DNA from: Strigamia acuminata
Lineage: Eukaryota; Arthropoda; Chilopoda; Geophilomorpha; Linotaeniidae
Length of the DNA: 64,000 nucleotides
Reading direction: 5' to 3'
NCBI GenBank assembly: GCA_949358305.1
Contig: OX442323.1
Span: forward strand, 6,696,001-6,760,000
Shown here: piece after piece, positions 1 through 12,382 of the stretch
How the letters are laid out: each line of letters opens with the position of its first letter
Numbering within the stretch: position 1 is the stretch's first letter
Made by a program: the position numbers and the translations under genes
The notes under the pieces: generated by a model
Told to the model about the DNA's origin: nothing
Databases searched by the model: none
Seen by the model: the letters and a program-made list of their open reading frames with translations, nothing else

Positions 1-573
1 ACACCACAATTGGTCTTCGTCGACATTATGTTCGAGTTCGACGAGGAAATGCACAAACATACACTTGTGTAAGTAAATCTTAAAAAATTCATTATTTACA
101 ACTTGATCACTTTATAAATCGAGGTAAATTCCGTCTCAAATTCAATACGAATTAAAATATGCTGGTTGAATATTAAAATTTTAAAAGAGATTTATTTTTT
201 CTACAAGCATATTGCAAAGATTTGAGGCGCCCCTTCTTTATGTAGTGATCCTGCATGGCGATACGTACTTGCTTGGAAGGAATGTACCGGGTGGCCCACA
301 TAAAACCGGCCCGACAATACATATACAGTGCAGGACAAAACTTTGGCCAAGTTGGATAAATGATTAAAAAATAAACAATTTTCAAAATATAACCAAACCA
401 ATAATAGAAATGCATTATAATCATGTTGAAATAATGTTACAATAACTACAAGAGTGATGTCTTTCTCACAAATAAAAAAAAATAAAAAATTCAAATTTCA
501 ACCTTAGAAATCTGTGACAAAACTTTGGCCTGTTCTTCAAAATTTTAACAAAAATTAAAATCAGTTTAACTGA

Positions 574-855
574 TTACTTGATTCCTTTCTCACATTGTTT
601 AATAACTTCAATGCACCATGTACGCATTGAATCAATTTGTTTTTTAAAACTTTTAGCAGTAATGGACTCCCATGCTTTTTCAATGGATACTGCATTGTCC
701 TGCTGAAAAATCCACTTTGCTCTAGCCATTCCTCTTCCTTTCTTCCACAAATTCTTCTCCAGGACCGCTTGATACATATTTGCATTTTGTCTTCCATTCA
801 AACAAATAATTTCACTCTTTTTCTTGTATCCAAATGCACCCCAAACCATAACAGA
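574..855 (-). pseudogene. Tc1/mariner transposase C-terminal fragment, inverted arm, copy 1
   Basis: Read on the minus strand, the frame runs from the conserved SVMVWGAFG motif through WIFQQDNA, the second acidic block of the DDE catalytic domain, to a stop at 574. It lacks the DNA-binding half and the first catalytic aspartate. It duplicates the + strand fragment at 1020-1304 with a few substitutions. This is an inactive remnant. Confidence 0.85.
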
Positions 856-857
856 TT

Positions 858-1304
858 GGAATGGGCAGAAAAACATGTTTCCTGGATTAATGAGTGGCAA
901 AATGCTGTGTTCAGAGATGAAAAAACTTCAACCTGGATGGTCCTGAAGGCTTGAAATATTACTGGCATGATTTAGAAAAGAACGATGTGATGTGCATGAG
1001 TAGGAATTTTGGAGGAGGATCTGTTATGGTTTGGGGTGCATTTGGGTACAAGAAAAAGAGTGAAATTATTTGTTTGAATGGAAGACAAAATGCAAATATG
1101 TATCAAGCGGTCCTGGAGAAGAATTTGTGGAAGAAAGGAAGAGGAATGGCTGGAGCAAAGTGGATTTTTCAGCAGGACAATGCAGTATCCATTGAAAAAG
1201 CATGGGAGTCCGTCACTGCTAAAAGTTTTAAAAAACAAATTGATTCAATGCGTACAAGATGCATTGAAGTTATTAAACAATGTGAGAAAGGAATCAAGTA
1301 TTAA
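858..1304 (+). pseudogene. Tc1/mariner transposase C-terminal fragment, copy 1
   Basis: The frame starts inside the catalytic domain (WAEKHVSWINEW, then FRDEKT at the first catalytic block), breaks by frameshift near 930-950, and continues as YYWHDLEKND, GGSVMVWGAFG and WIFQQDNA to a stop at 1304. The family normally has about 340 residues; only about 140 are recoverable here and no helix-turn-helix region is present. Non-functional. Confidence 0.85.
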
Positions 1305-1577
1305 AGTTAAACTAATTTTAATTTTTGTTAAAATTTTGAAGAACAGGCCAAAGTTTTGTCACAGATTTCCAAGGTTGAAATTTGAATTTTTTATTTTTTT
1401 TTATTTGTGAGAAAGACATCACTCTTGTACTTATTTTAGCATTATTTCATCATGATTATAATGCATTTCTATTATTGGTTTGGTTATATTTTGAAAATTG
1501 TTTATTTTTTAATCATTTATCCGACTGGGCCAAAGTTTTGTCCTGCACTGTACAAGGAGGGTTACAAAGGGTGGCTC

Positions 1578-2295
1578 AAAAAAATGTATACACGCACAAA
1601 ATTAAATATACATAAATCATTATCTGTGGGCAGGGTTGTTTAATTAACGTTTCTAGTGCAAATTTTTCCGCTCTTCCGTTTGGCATTTAGCTTTTGACGA
1701 TCCGAGCTTTTGTTCTCGAGATATTTACGATTTTAATGAATCATTGTTTGAATTCACCAAGTTTGATTGCACTAGTCATTCCTGAATTTTGTGATACTTT
1801 TTGAATCTCTTCAATGGTACTTTTATGGATTTCTTCTTACGAGATTTTGCTTGATTTTGTGAGATTGTGCTTGATTTTGTGAGATTTTGCTACATTTTTG
1901 AGATTTTGTTTGATTTTGTGAGATTTTGTTACATTTTTGAGATTTTGCTTAAGTAAAGTCATACGGTACCAAAAACGTTTTACAGGTACCGTACCAGTCC
2001 CACAAATTGCGGCATTTTTCGAAAAATACTGTGTACCTGTACCGGTACCGGTACTGCTGAAGAAATCCACTCAATTACCACAAAATCTAAAATTCAAGCT
2101 AACTAGCGCCATCATCAAACATGAAAAATTCGGACAAAAATTGATGCAAAATGCAAATATCTCGATAACGAAAGCTCGGATCATCAAACACTAAACACTA
2201 AACGAAAGAGCGGTAAAAACTGCACTTGAAACGTTCATTACACAGCTAATGATCAATGTATATTTAATTTTGCGTGTGTATACATTTTAATGTGG
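1578..2295. mobile_element. Second foldback element, copy 1
   Basis: Arms of about 150 bp at 1578-1735 and 2152-2295 are imperfect inverted repeats. Shared blocks include ATGTATACACGCA, AAATTAAATATACAT and GATCCGAGCTTTTGTT. The centre holds a degenerate repeat of GAGATTTTGCTTGATTTTGT (1849-1947) and overlapping GGTACC/ACCGGT palindromes (1966-2056). No coding capacity is seen, so it is probably a non-autonomous DNA element. Confidence 0.7.
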
Positions 2296-2409
2296 TGTCC
2301 TCCAGTTTATAATAAATTTTTTCAATTTTTTTTCTTTCGATTTTAATCATTTTGTCATGTTTTTGAGCATTTTTACACTGTTTGAACCCGATATAGCACG
2401 ATTTTACAC

Positions 2410-2964
2410 TAGGCGCATTCAAAAACTCTAAAACGGTCGTTTAAACCCGTTTCCACGAACTTTTAAACGAGATTCTCGTTTAAAAGCTCGTGCAAACGGG
2501 TTTAAACGGGCTGAAAACACACGACCTTTTTAGGTCGTTTAAATCTTCGTGCCACGAGAAAACTCGTGCAAATCGGGTATTGTTGGCAGCCATCTTGATT
2601 CTTCATTAGATCGATCGCAACGATCGGAGATATTAGTACAATTTTGCAGCTGTTTTAAATTTTTTTGAAGTGAATGACGATAATAATCATCACCATAGTA
2701 ATAATAATAATTAGGGATTGAAACAATAGAAAAATCCGAGGTAAGAAAAATTTCGAAATAAATACCGTATGCGACTTGAAATAAATACCCGTATGCGACT
2801 TGCAGCGGGATATAACCTAGAACTTGATCTGGAATCCCAGATCCAGTTTGGCAGTTAAACAATCGTTTATTTGGGAAATAAACGATTGCATTCAGAAACG
2901 AGGCTTCTCGTCTAAAAATTCGTGCGAGACGAATATTTAGACGAGAAGTTATTGAATGCGCCTA
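2410..2964. mobile_element. MITE with TAGGCGCATTCAA termini, copy 1
   Basis: The element begins TAGGCGCATTCAAAAACT and ends AGTTATTGAATGCGCCTA, so inverted termini flank 555 bp. It interrupts a copy of the GTTTGAACCCGATATAGCACG motif that resumes after its end. Internal near-palindromes such as CGTTTAAACCCG and AAACGAGATTCTCGTTT suggest strong secondary structure. A related 548-bp copy lies at 43361-43908. No transposase is present. Confidence 0.85.
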
Positions 2965-3422
2965 CTGTTTGAACTTGGTATAGCACGATTTTACTCTATC
3001 CGAATTTTACGAGTTCACACGTTTTTATAATAATTTATTATAAAATTCTTGAAAAGTTTTGAAATACCTTTAACAATAGTTTCTCATTATTTTACAGTAA
3101 ACTTTTTCAAAGTTAAACCAAAAAAAATTTTAAAAGTAAAACATCGTACCGGTATGCGGTATTTGTTAATTTGTGATGCAGTGAAGCATCTAGTTTAACT
3201 GACAGCTGTCGTCTGACAACGTAAAACGTGTATTAATAGGGATAAACAGTGTTAAATCGTGTAGTAATAGGGCTTAGTCTATGTAGAAATCGTTTAATAT
3301 CATGTTTAATCTGCGTAAAAACACGAAAAAATGATTAAAATCAAAAAAATTTTAAAACTTTAAAATTTTAAATTTTAAAAAAATTTATTCAACCGAAATT
3401 CCCAGCCTGATTAGAATTACAA

Positions 3423-3800
3423 GAAAAATAGGGATTTTTACGAAAAAAATAGGGATTTTTACGAGAAAAATAGGGATTTTTACGAGAAAAATAGGGATTT
3501 TTACGAGAAAAATAGGGATTTTTACGAGAAAAATAAGGATTTTTACGAGAAAAATAGGGATTTTTACGAGAAAAATAGGGATTTTTACGAGAAAAATAGG
3601 GATTTTTACGAGAAAAATAGGGATTTTTACGAGAAAAATAGGGATTTTTACGAGAAAAATAGGGATTTTTACGAGAAAAATAGGGATTTTTACGAGAAAA
3701 ATAGGGATTTTTACGAGAAAAATAGGGATTTTTACGAGAAAAATAGGGATTTTTACGAGAAAAATAGGGATTTTTACGAGAAAAATAGGGATTTTTTTTT
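3423..3800 (+). repeat. 21-bp minisatellite, copy 1
   Basis: About 18 tandem copies of a 21-bp unit that starts TAGGGATTTTTACGAG. Because 21 is a multiple of three, the minus strand stays open and yields a spurious NPYFSRK heptad repeat. One unit carries TAAGG instead of TAGGG, and copies 1 and 2 of the large array share this variant. Confidence 0.97.
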
Positions 3801-4449
3801 TCGATTTTAATCATTTTGTCATGTTTTTGCGCATTGTTATACTGTTTGAACCCGATGTAGCACGATTTTACACGGTTTGAACCCGATGTAGCACGATTTT
3901 ATACGGTTTGAACCCGATGTAGCACGATTTTACACAGTTTGAACCCGATTTTAGACGTTTTTACATTATTTTATCCGATGTTTACATGAGTACATACTGT
4001 CTTTACAATATGTTGTTAAAAAAATTTCTGTAAAGTTTTGAAATACCTTTAACAATACATTATCAATTTATTTTAAAGTAAACCTTCGAAAAAAAGTGAA
4101 ACATCGTACATTTACTAATTTGTGATGCAGCGAAGCATCTATTGTAAACTGACAGCTGCCGTCTGTCAACGTAAAAAGTTTAAAAACGTGTGTTATTGAG
4201 GTTAAACAGTTGTAAAAGCACGACAAAAGATTAAAAAATTGATTTTTTGAAAAGTTTTATTCACCTACAAGTAAAACTTCCAGCCCGATTAGAATTGCAA
4301 GAACAATTTGGAATTTTACATGAATAGTGGGGGAGAAAAGGAAAAATAAGAAAAATATTAATAAAAATATATATTTTTCTTTGAAAATTTATTATTTTAA
4401 ATATTTTTGTGTAAATTATGTATTTAATTTGCTTTCCTCTTCATTTCAG

Positions 4450-4848
4450 ATTAAATATCCAATTACACAGCCGCAATAATGACACCACAATTGGTCTTCG
4501 TCGACATTATGTTCGAGTTCGACGAGGAAATGCACAAACATACACTTGTGTAAGTAAATCTTAAAAAATTCATTATTTACAACTTGATCACTTTATAAAT
4601 CGAGGTAAATTCCGTCTCAAATTCAATACGAATTAAAATATGCTGGTTGAATATTAAAATTTTAAAAGAGATTTATTTTTTCTACAAGCATATTGCAAAG
4701 ATTTGAGGCGCCCCTTCTTTATGTAGTGATCCTGCATGGCGATACGTACTTGCTTGGAAGGAATGTACCGGGTGGCCCACATAAAACCGGCCCGACAATA
4801 CATATACAGTGCAGGACAAAACTTTGGCCAAGTTGGATAAATGATTAA
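4450..4848 (+). other. Exon-like pair with a 76-codon frame, once per 4.48-kb unit
   Basis: A pyrimidine-rich acceptor (CATTTCAG) precedes 4450. An ATG lies at 4479-4481 and a strong donor (GTAAGT) begins at 4550. A second acceptor (TTTTTTCTACAAG) ends at 4688. Joining 4479-4549 to 4689-4848 keeps one frame of 76 codons ending at TAA 4846-4848; another acceptor at 4701 also keeps the frame. The frame ends inside the terminal repeat of the inserted Tc1-like element, so the original 3' part has been replaced. Equivalent segments are 1-68 with 208-367 (the ATG falls just before the window) and 8931-9030 with 9170-9329. A diverged, uninterrupted relative of the second exon is at 13684. I do not recognise the peptide. 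It may be a non-coding transcript. Confidence 0.3.
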
Positions 4849-5054
4849 AAAATAAACAATTTTCAAAATATAACCAAACCAATAATAGAAATGCATTATA
4901 ATCATGTTGAAATAATGTTACAATAACTACAAGAGTGATGTCTTTCTCACAAATAAAAAAAAATAAAAAATTCAAATTTCAACCTTAGAAATCTGTGACA
5001 AAACTTTGGCCTGTTCTTCAAAATTTTAACAAAAATTAAAATCAGTTTAACTGA

Positions 5055-5336
5055 TTACTTGATTCCTTTCTCACATTGTTTAATAACTTCAATGCACCAT
5101 GTACGCATTGAATCAATTTGTTTTTTAAAACTTTTAGCAGTAATGGACTCCCATGCTTTTTCAATGGATACTGCATTGTCCTGCTGAAAAATCCACTTTG
5201 CTCTAGCCATTCCTCTTCCTTTCTTCCACAAATTCTTCTCCAGGACCGCTTGATACATATTTGCATTTTGTCTTCCATTCAAACAAATAATTTCACTCTT
5301 TTTCTTGTATCCAAATGCACCCCAAACCATAACAGA
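5055..5336 (-). pseudogene. Tc1/mariner transposase fragment, inverted arm, copy 2
   Basis: Counterpart of 574-855; it carries SVMVWGAFG and WIFQQDNA and lacks the N-terminal half. Confidence 0.85.
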
Positions 5337-5338
5337 TT

Positions 5339-5785
5339 GGAATGGGCAGAAAAACATGTTTCCTGGATTAATGAGTGGCAAAATGCTGTGTTCAGAGATG
5401 AAAAAACTTCAACCTGGATGGTCCTGAAGGCTTGAAATATTACTGGCATGATTTAGAAAAGAACGATGTGATGTGCATGAGTAGGAATTTTGGAGGAGGA
5501 TCTGTTATGGTTTGGGGTGCATTTGGGTACAAGAAAAAGAGTGAAATTATTTGTTTGAATGGAAGACAAAATGCAAATATGTATCAAGCGGTCCTGGAGA
5601 AGAATTTGTGGAAGAAAGGAAGAGGAATGGCTGGAGCAAAGTGGATTTTTCAGCAGGACAATGCAGTATCCATTGAAAAAGCATGGGAGTCCGTCACTGC
5701 TAAAAGTTTTAAAAAACAAATTGATTCAATGCGTACAAGATGCATTGAAGTTATTAAACAATGTGAGAAAGGAATCAAGTATTAA
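5339..5785 (+). pseudogene. Tc1/mariner transposase fragment, copy 2
   Basis: Counterpart of 858-1304, with the same internal frameshift. Confidence 0.85.
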
Positions 5786-6058
5786 AGTTAAACTAATTTT
5801 AATTTTTGTTAAAATTTTGAAGAACAGGCCAAAGTTTTGTCACAGATTTCCAAGGTTGAAATTTGAATTTTTTATTTTTTTTTATTTGTGAGAAAGACAT
5901 CACTCTTGTACTTATTTTAGCATTATTTCATCATGATTATAATGCATTTCTATTATTGGTTTGGTTATATTTTGAAAATTGTTTATTTTTTAATCATTTA
6001 TCCGACTGGGCCAAAGTTTTGTCCTGCACTGTACAAGGAGGGTTACAAAGGGTGGCTC

Positions 6059-6776
6059 AAAAAAATGTATACACGCACAAAATTAAATATACATAAATCA
6101 TTATCTGTGGGCAGGGTTGTTTAATTAACGTTTCTAGTGCAAATTTTTCCGCTCTTCCGTTTGGCATTTAGCTTTTGACGATCCGAGCTTTTGTTCTCGA
6201 GATATTTACGATTTTAATGAATCATTGTTTGAATTCACCAAGTTTGATTGCACTAGTCATTCCTGAATTTTGTGATACTTTTTGAATCTCTTCAATGGTA
6301 CTTTTATGGATTTCTTCTTACGAGATTTTGCTTGATTTTGTGAGATTGTGCTTGATTTTGTGAGATTTTGCTACATTTTTGAGATTTTGTTTGATTTTGT
6401 GAGATTTTGTTACATTTTTGAGATTTTGCTTAAGTAAAGTCATACGGTACCAAAAACGTTTTACAGGTACCGTACCAGTCCCACAAATTGCGGCATTTTT
6501 CGAAAAATACTGTGTACCTGTACCGGTACCGGTACTGCTGAAGAAATCCACTCAATTACCACAAAATCTAAAATTCAAGCTAACTAGCGCCATCATCAAA
6601 CATGAAAAATTCGGACAAAAATTGATGCAAAATGCAAATATCTCGATAACGAAAGCTCGGATCATCAAACACTAAACACTAAACGAAAGAGCGGTAAAAA
6701 CTGCACTTGAAACGTTCATTACACAGCTAATGATCAATGTATATTTAATTTTGCGTGTGTATACATTTTAATGTGG
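6059..6776. mobile_element. Second foldback element, copy 2
   Basis: Counterpart of 1578-2295 with the same inverted arms. Confidence 0.7.
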
Positions 6777-6890
6777 TGTCCTCCAGTTTATAATAAATTT
6801 TTTCAATTTTTTTTCTTTCGATTTTAATCATTTTGTCATGTTTTTGAGCATTTTTACACTGTTTGAACCCGATATAGCACGATTTTACAC

Positions 6891-7445
6891 TAGGCGCATT
6901 CAAAAACTCTAAAACGGTCGTTTAAACCCGTTTCCACGAACTTTTAAACGAGATTCTCGTTTAAAAGCTCGTGCAAACGGGTTTAAACGGGCTGAAAACA
7001 CACGACCTTTTTAGGTCGTTTAAATCTTCGTGCCACGAGAAAACTCGTGCAAATCGGGTATTGTTGGCAGCCATCTTGATTCTTCATTAGATCGATCGCA
7101 ACGATCGGAGATATTAGTACAATTTTGCAGCTGTTTTAAATTTTTTTGAAGTGAATGACGATAATAATCATCACCATAGTAATAATAATAATTAGGGATT
7201 GAAACAATAGAAAAATCCGAGGTAAGAAAAATTTCGAAATAAATACCGTATGCGACTTGAAATAAATACCCGTATGCGACTTGCAGCGGGATATAACCTA
7301 GAACTTGATCTGGAATCCCAGATCCAGTTTGGCAGTTAAACAATCGTTTATTTGGGAAATAAACGATTGCATTCAGAAACGAGGCTTCTCGTCTAAAAAT
7401 TCGTGCGAGACGAATATTTAGACGAGAAGTTATTGAATGCGCCTA
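6891..7445. mobile_element. MITE with TAGGCGCATTCAA termini, copy 2
   Basis: Counterpart of 2410-2964. Confidence 0.85.
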
Positions 7446-7903
7446 CTGTTTGAACTTGGTATAGCACGATTTTACTCTATCCGAATTTTACGAGTTCACA
7501 CGTTTTTATAATAATTTATTATAAAATTCTTGAAAAGTTTTGAAATACCTTTAACAATAGTTTCTCATTATTTTACAGTAAACTTTTTCAAAGTTAAACC
7601 AAAAAAAATTTTAAAAGTAAAACATCGTACCGGTATGCGGTATTTGTTAATTTGTGATGCAGTGAAGCATCTAGTTTAACTGACAGCTGTCGTCTGACAA
7701 CGTAAAACGTGTATTAATAGGGATAAACAGTGTTAAATCGTGTAGTAATAGGGCTTAGTCTATGTAGAAATCGTTTAATATCATGTTTAATCTGCGTAAA
7801 AACACGAAAAAATGATTAAAATCAAAAAAATTTTAAAACTTTAAAATTTTAAATTTTAAAAAAATTTATTCAACCGAAATTCCCAGCCTGATTAGAATTA
7901 CAA

Positions 7904-8281
7904 GAAAAATAGGGATTTTTACGAAAAAAATAGGGATTTTTACGAGAAAAATAGGGATTTTTACGAGAAAAATAGGGATTTTTACGAGAAAAATAGGGAT
8001 TTTTACGAGAAAAATAAGGATTTTTACGAGAAAAATAGGGATTTTTACGAGAAAAATAGGGATTTTTACGAGAAAAATAGGGATTTTTACGAGAAAAATA
8101 GGGATTTTTACGAGAAAAATAGGGATTTTTACGAGAAAAATAGGGATTTTTACGAGAAAAATAGGGATTTTTACGAGAAAAATAGGGATTTTTACGAGAA
8201 AAATAGGGATTTTTACGAGAAAAATAGGGATTTTTACGAGAAAAATAGGGATTTTTACGAGAAAAATAGGGATTTTTTTTT
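7904..8281 (+). repeat. 21-bp minisatellite, copy 2
   Basis: Same organisation as at 3423-3800, including the position of the single TAAGG variant unit, which argues for very recent copying of the whole 4.48-kb unit. Confidence 0.97.
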
Positions 8282-9535
8282 TCGATTTTAATCATTTTGT
8301 CATGTTTTTGCGCATTGTTATACTGTTTGAACCCGATGTAGCACGATTTTACACGGTTTGAACCCGATGTAGCACGATTTTATACGGTTTGAACCCGATG
8401 TAGCACGATTTTACACAGTTTGAACCCGATTTTAGACGTTTTTACATTATTTTATCCGATGTTTACATGAGTACATACTGTCTTTACAATATGTTGTTAA
8501 AAAAATTTCTGTAAAGTTTTGAAATACCTTTAACAATACATTATCAATTTATTTTAAAGTAAACCTTCGAAAAAAAGTGAAACATCGTACATTTACTAAT
8601 TTGTGATGCAGCGAAGCATCTATTGTAAACTGACAGCTGCCGTCTGTCAACGTAAAAAGTTTAAAAACGTGTGTTATTGAGGTTAAACAGTTGTAAAAGC
8701 ACGACAAAAGATTAAAAAATTGATTTTTTGAAAAGTTTTATTCACCTACAAGTAAAACTTCCAGCCCGATTAGAATTGCAAGAACAATTTGGAATTTTAC
8801 ATGAATAGTGGGGGAGAAAAGGAAAAATAAGAAAAATATTAATAAAAATATATATTTTTCTTTGAAAATTTATTATTTTAAATATTTTTGTGTAAATTAT
8901 GTATTTAATTTGCTTTCCTCTTCATTTCAGATTAAATATCCAATTACACAGCCGCAATAATGACACCACAATTGGTCTTCGTCGACATTATGTTCGAGTT
9001 CGACGAGGAAATGCACAAACATACACTTGTGTAAGTAAATCTTAAAAAATTCATTATTTACAACTTGATCACTTTATAAATCGAGGTAAATTCCGTCTCA
9101 AATTCAATACGAATTAAAATATGCTGGTTGAATATTAAAATTTTAAAAGAGATTTATTTTTTCTACAAGCATATTGCAAAGATTTGAGGCGCCCCTTCTT
9201 TATGTAGTGATCCTGCATGGCGATACGTACTTGCTTGGAAGGAATGTACCGGGTGGCCCACATAAAACCGGCCCGACAATACATATACAGTGCAGGACAA
9301 AACTTTGGCCAAGTTGGATAAATGATTAAAAAATAAACAATTTTCAAAATATAACCAAACCAATAATAGAAATGCATTATAATCATGTTGAAATAATGTT
9401 ACAATAACTACAAGAGTGATGTCTTTCTCACAAATAAAAAAAAATAAAAAATTCAAATTTCAACCTTAGAAATCTGTGACAAAACTTTGGCCTGTTCTTC
9501 AAAATTTTAACAAAAATTAAAATCAGTTTAACTGA

Positions 9536-9817
9536 TTACTTGATTCCTTTCTCACATTGTTTAATAACTTCAATGCACCATGTACGCATTGAATCAATTT
9601 GTTTTTTAAAACTTTTAGCAGTAATGGACTCCCATGCTTTTTCAATGGATACTGCATTGTCCTGCTGAAAAATCCACTTTGCTCTAGCCATTCCTCTTCC
9701 TTTCTTCCACAAATTCTTCTCCAGGACCGCTTGATACATATTTGCATTTTGTCTTCCATTCAAACAAATAATTTCACTCTTTTTCTTGTATCCAAATGCA
9801 CCCCAAACCATAACAGA
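9536..9817 (-). pseudogene. Tc1/mariner transposase fragment, inverted arm, copy 3
   Basis: Counterpart of 574-855. Confidence 0.85.
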
Positions 9818-9819
9818 TT

Positions 9820-10266
9820 GGAATGGGCAGAAAAACATGTTTCCTGGATTAATGAGTGGCAAAATGCTGTGTTCAGAGATGAAAAAACTTCAACCTGGAT
9901 GGTCCTGAAGGCTTGAAATATTACTGGCATGATTTAGAAAAGAACGATGTGATGTGCATGAGTAGGAATTTTGGAGGAGGATCTGTTATGGTTTGGGGTG
10001 CATTTGGGTACAAGAAAAAGAGTGAAATTATTTGTTTGAATGGAAGACAAAATGCAAATATGTATCAAGCGGTCCTGGAGAAGAATTTGTGGAAGAAAGG
10101 AAGAGGAATGGCTGGAGCAAAGTGGATTTTTCAGCAGGACAATGCAGTATCCATTGAAAAAGCATGGGAGTCCGTCACTGCTAAAAGTTTTAAAAAACAA
10201 ATTGATTCAATGCGTACAAGATGCATTGAAGTTATTAAACAATGTGAGAAAGGAATCAAGTATTAA
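9820..10266 (+). pseudogene. Tc1/mariner transposase fragment, copy 3
   Basis: Counterpart of 858-1304 with the same frameshift. Confidence 0.85.
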
Positions 10267-10539
10267 AGTTAAACTAATTTTAATTTTTGTTAAAATTTTG
10301 AAGAACAGGCCAAAGTTTTGTCACAGATTTCCAAGGTTGAAATTTGAATTTTTTATTTTTTTTTATTTGTGAGAAAGACATCACTCTTGTACTTATTTTA
10401 GCATTATTTCATCATGATTATAATGCATTTCTATTATTGGTTTGGTTATATTTTGAAAATTGTTTATTTTTTAATCATTTATCCGACTGGGCCAAAGTTT
10501 TGTCCTGCACTGTACAAGGAGGGTTACAAAGGGTGGCTC

Positions 10540-11257
10540 AAAAAAATGTATACACGCACAAAATTAAATATACATAAATCATTATCTGTGGGCAGGGTTG
10601 TTTAATTAACGTTTCTAGTGCAAATTTTTCCGCTCTTCCGTTTGGCATTTAGCTTTTGACGATCCGAGCTTTTGTTCTCGAGATATTTACGATTTTAATG
10701 AATCATTGTTTGAATTCACCAAGTTTGATTGCACTAGTCATTCCTGAATTTTGTGATACTTTTTGAATCTCTTCAATGGTACTTTTATGGATTTCTTCTT
10801 ACGAGATTTTGCTTGATTTTGTGAGATTGTGCTTGATTTTGTGAGATTTTGCTACATTTTTGAGATTTTGTTTGATTTTGTGAGATTTTGTTACATTTTT
10901 GAGATTTTGCTTAAGTAAAGTCATACGGTACCAAAAACGTTTTACAGGTACCGTACCAGTCCCACAAATTGCGGCATTTTTCGAAAAATACTGTGTACCT
11001 GTACCGGTACCGGTACTGCTGAAGAAATCCACTCAATTACCACAAAATCTAAAATTCAAGCTAACTAGCGCCATCATCAAACATGAAAAATTCGGACAAA
11101 AATTGATGCAAAATGCAAATATCTCGATAACGAAAGCTCGGATCATCAAACACTAAACACTAAACGAAAGAGCGGTAAAAACTGCACTTGAAACGTTCAT
11201 TACACAGCTAATGATCAATGTATATTTAATTTTGCGTGTGTATACATTTTAATGTGG
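10540..11257. mobile_element. Second foldback element, copy 3
   Basis: Counterpart of 1578-2295. Confidence 0.7.
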
Positions 11258-11371
11258 TGTCCTCCAGTTTATAATAAATTTTTTCAATTTTTTTTCTTTC
11301 GATTTTAATCATTTTGTCATGTTTTTGAGCATTTTTACACTGTTTGAACCCGATATAGCACGATTTTACAC

Positions 11372-11926
11372 TAGGCGCATTCAAAAACTCTAAAACGGTC
11401 GTTTAAACCCGTTTCCACGAACTTTTAAACGAGATTCTCGTTTAAAAGCTCGTGCAAACGGGTTTAAACGGGCTGAAAACACACGACCTTTTTAGGTCGT
11501 TTAAATCTTCGTGCCACGAGAAAACTCGTGCAAATCGGGTATTGTTGGCAGCCATCTTGATTCTTCATTAGATCGATCGCAACGATCGGAGATATTAGTA
11601 CAATTTTGCAGCTGTTTTAAATTTTTTTGAAGTGAATGACGATAATAATCATCACCATAGTAATAATAATAATTAGGGATTGAAACAATAGAAAAATCCG
11701 AGGTAAGAAAAATTTCGAAATAAATACCGTATGCGACTTGAAATAAATACCCGTATGCGACTTGCAGCGGGATATAACCTAGAACTTGATCTGGAATCCC
11801 AGATCCAGTTTGGCAGTTAAACAATCGTTTATTTGGGAAATAAACGATTGCATTCAGAAACGAGGCTTCTCGTCTAAAAATTCGTGCGAGACGAATATTT
11901 AGACGAGAAGTTATTGAATGCGCCTA
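11372..11926. mobile_element. MITE with TAGGCGCATTCAA termini, copy 3
   Basis: Counterpart of 2410-2964. Confidence 0.85.
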
Positions 11927-12382
11927 CTGTTTGAACTTGGTATAGCACGATTTTACTCTATCCGAATTTTACGAGTTCACACGTTTTTATAATAATTTAT
12001 TATAAAATTCTTGAAAAGTTTTGAAATACCTTTAACAATAGTTTCTCATTATTTTACAGTAAACTTTTTCAAAGTTAAACCAAAAAAAATTTTAAAAGTA
12101 AAACATCGTACCGGTATGCGGTATTTGTTAATTTGTGATGCAGTGAAGCATCTAGTTTAACTGACAGCTGTCGTCTGACAACGTAAAACGTGTATTAATA
12201 GGGATAAACAGTGTTAAATCGTGTAGTAATAGGGCTTAGTCTATGTAGAAATCGTTTAATATCATGTTTAATCTGCGTAAAAACACGAAAAAATGATTAA
12301 AATCAAAAAAAATTTTAAATTTTAAAATTTTAAATTTTAAAAAAATTTATTCAACCGAAATTCCCAGCCTGATTAGAATTAC

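Larger units (their letters stand above)
326..1550. mobile_element. Palindromic Tc1/mariner derivative, copy 1
   Basis: The element begins CAGTGCAGGACAAAAC and ends with its reverse complement, with a TA on each side (324-325 and 1551-1552), as expected for Tc1/mariner insertion. The two arms (about 326-855 and 1020-1550) are inverted copies of each other, each holding the 3' half of a transposase. The 165-bp centre carries the next upstream piece of transposase on the + strand only. No complete transposase remains, so it is non-autonomous, and the long arms make it a foldback element. Confidence 0.9.
4807..6031. mobile_element. Palindromic Tc1/mariner derivative, copy 2
   Basis: The same element as at 326-1550, shifted by 4,481 bp, with the same TA flanks and frameshift. 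It was copied as part of the array, not inserted separately. Confidence 0.9.
9288..10512. mobile_element. Palindromic Tc1/mariner derivative, copy 3
   Basis: Counterpart of 326-1550 in the third unit, with the same termini and TA flanks. Confidence 0.9.

Noticed and set aside
3423-3800. CRISPR-like regular array
   Set aside because: The units are contiguous with no variable spacers, and the genome is eukaryotic.
3389-3814. Repetitive NPYFSRK protein on the minus strand
   Set aside because: Produced by the 21-bp minisatellite; in the third unit the open frame shifts to another register, which a real protein would not tolerate.
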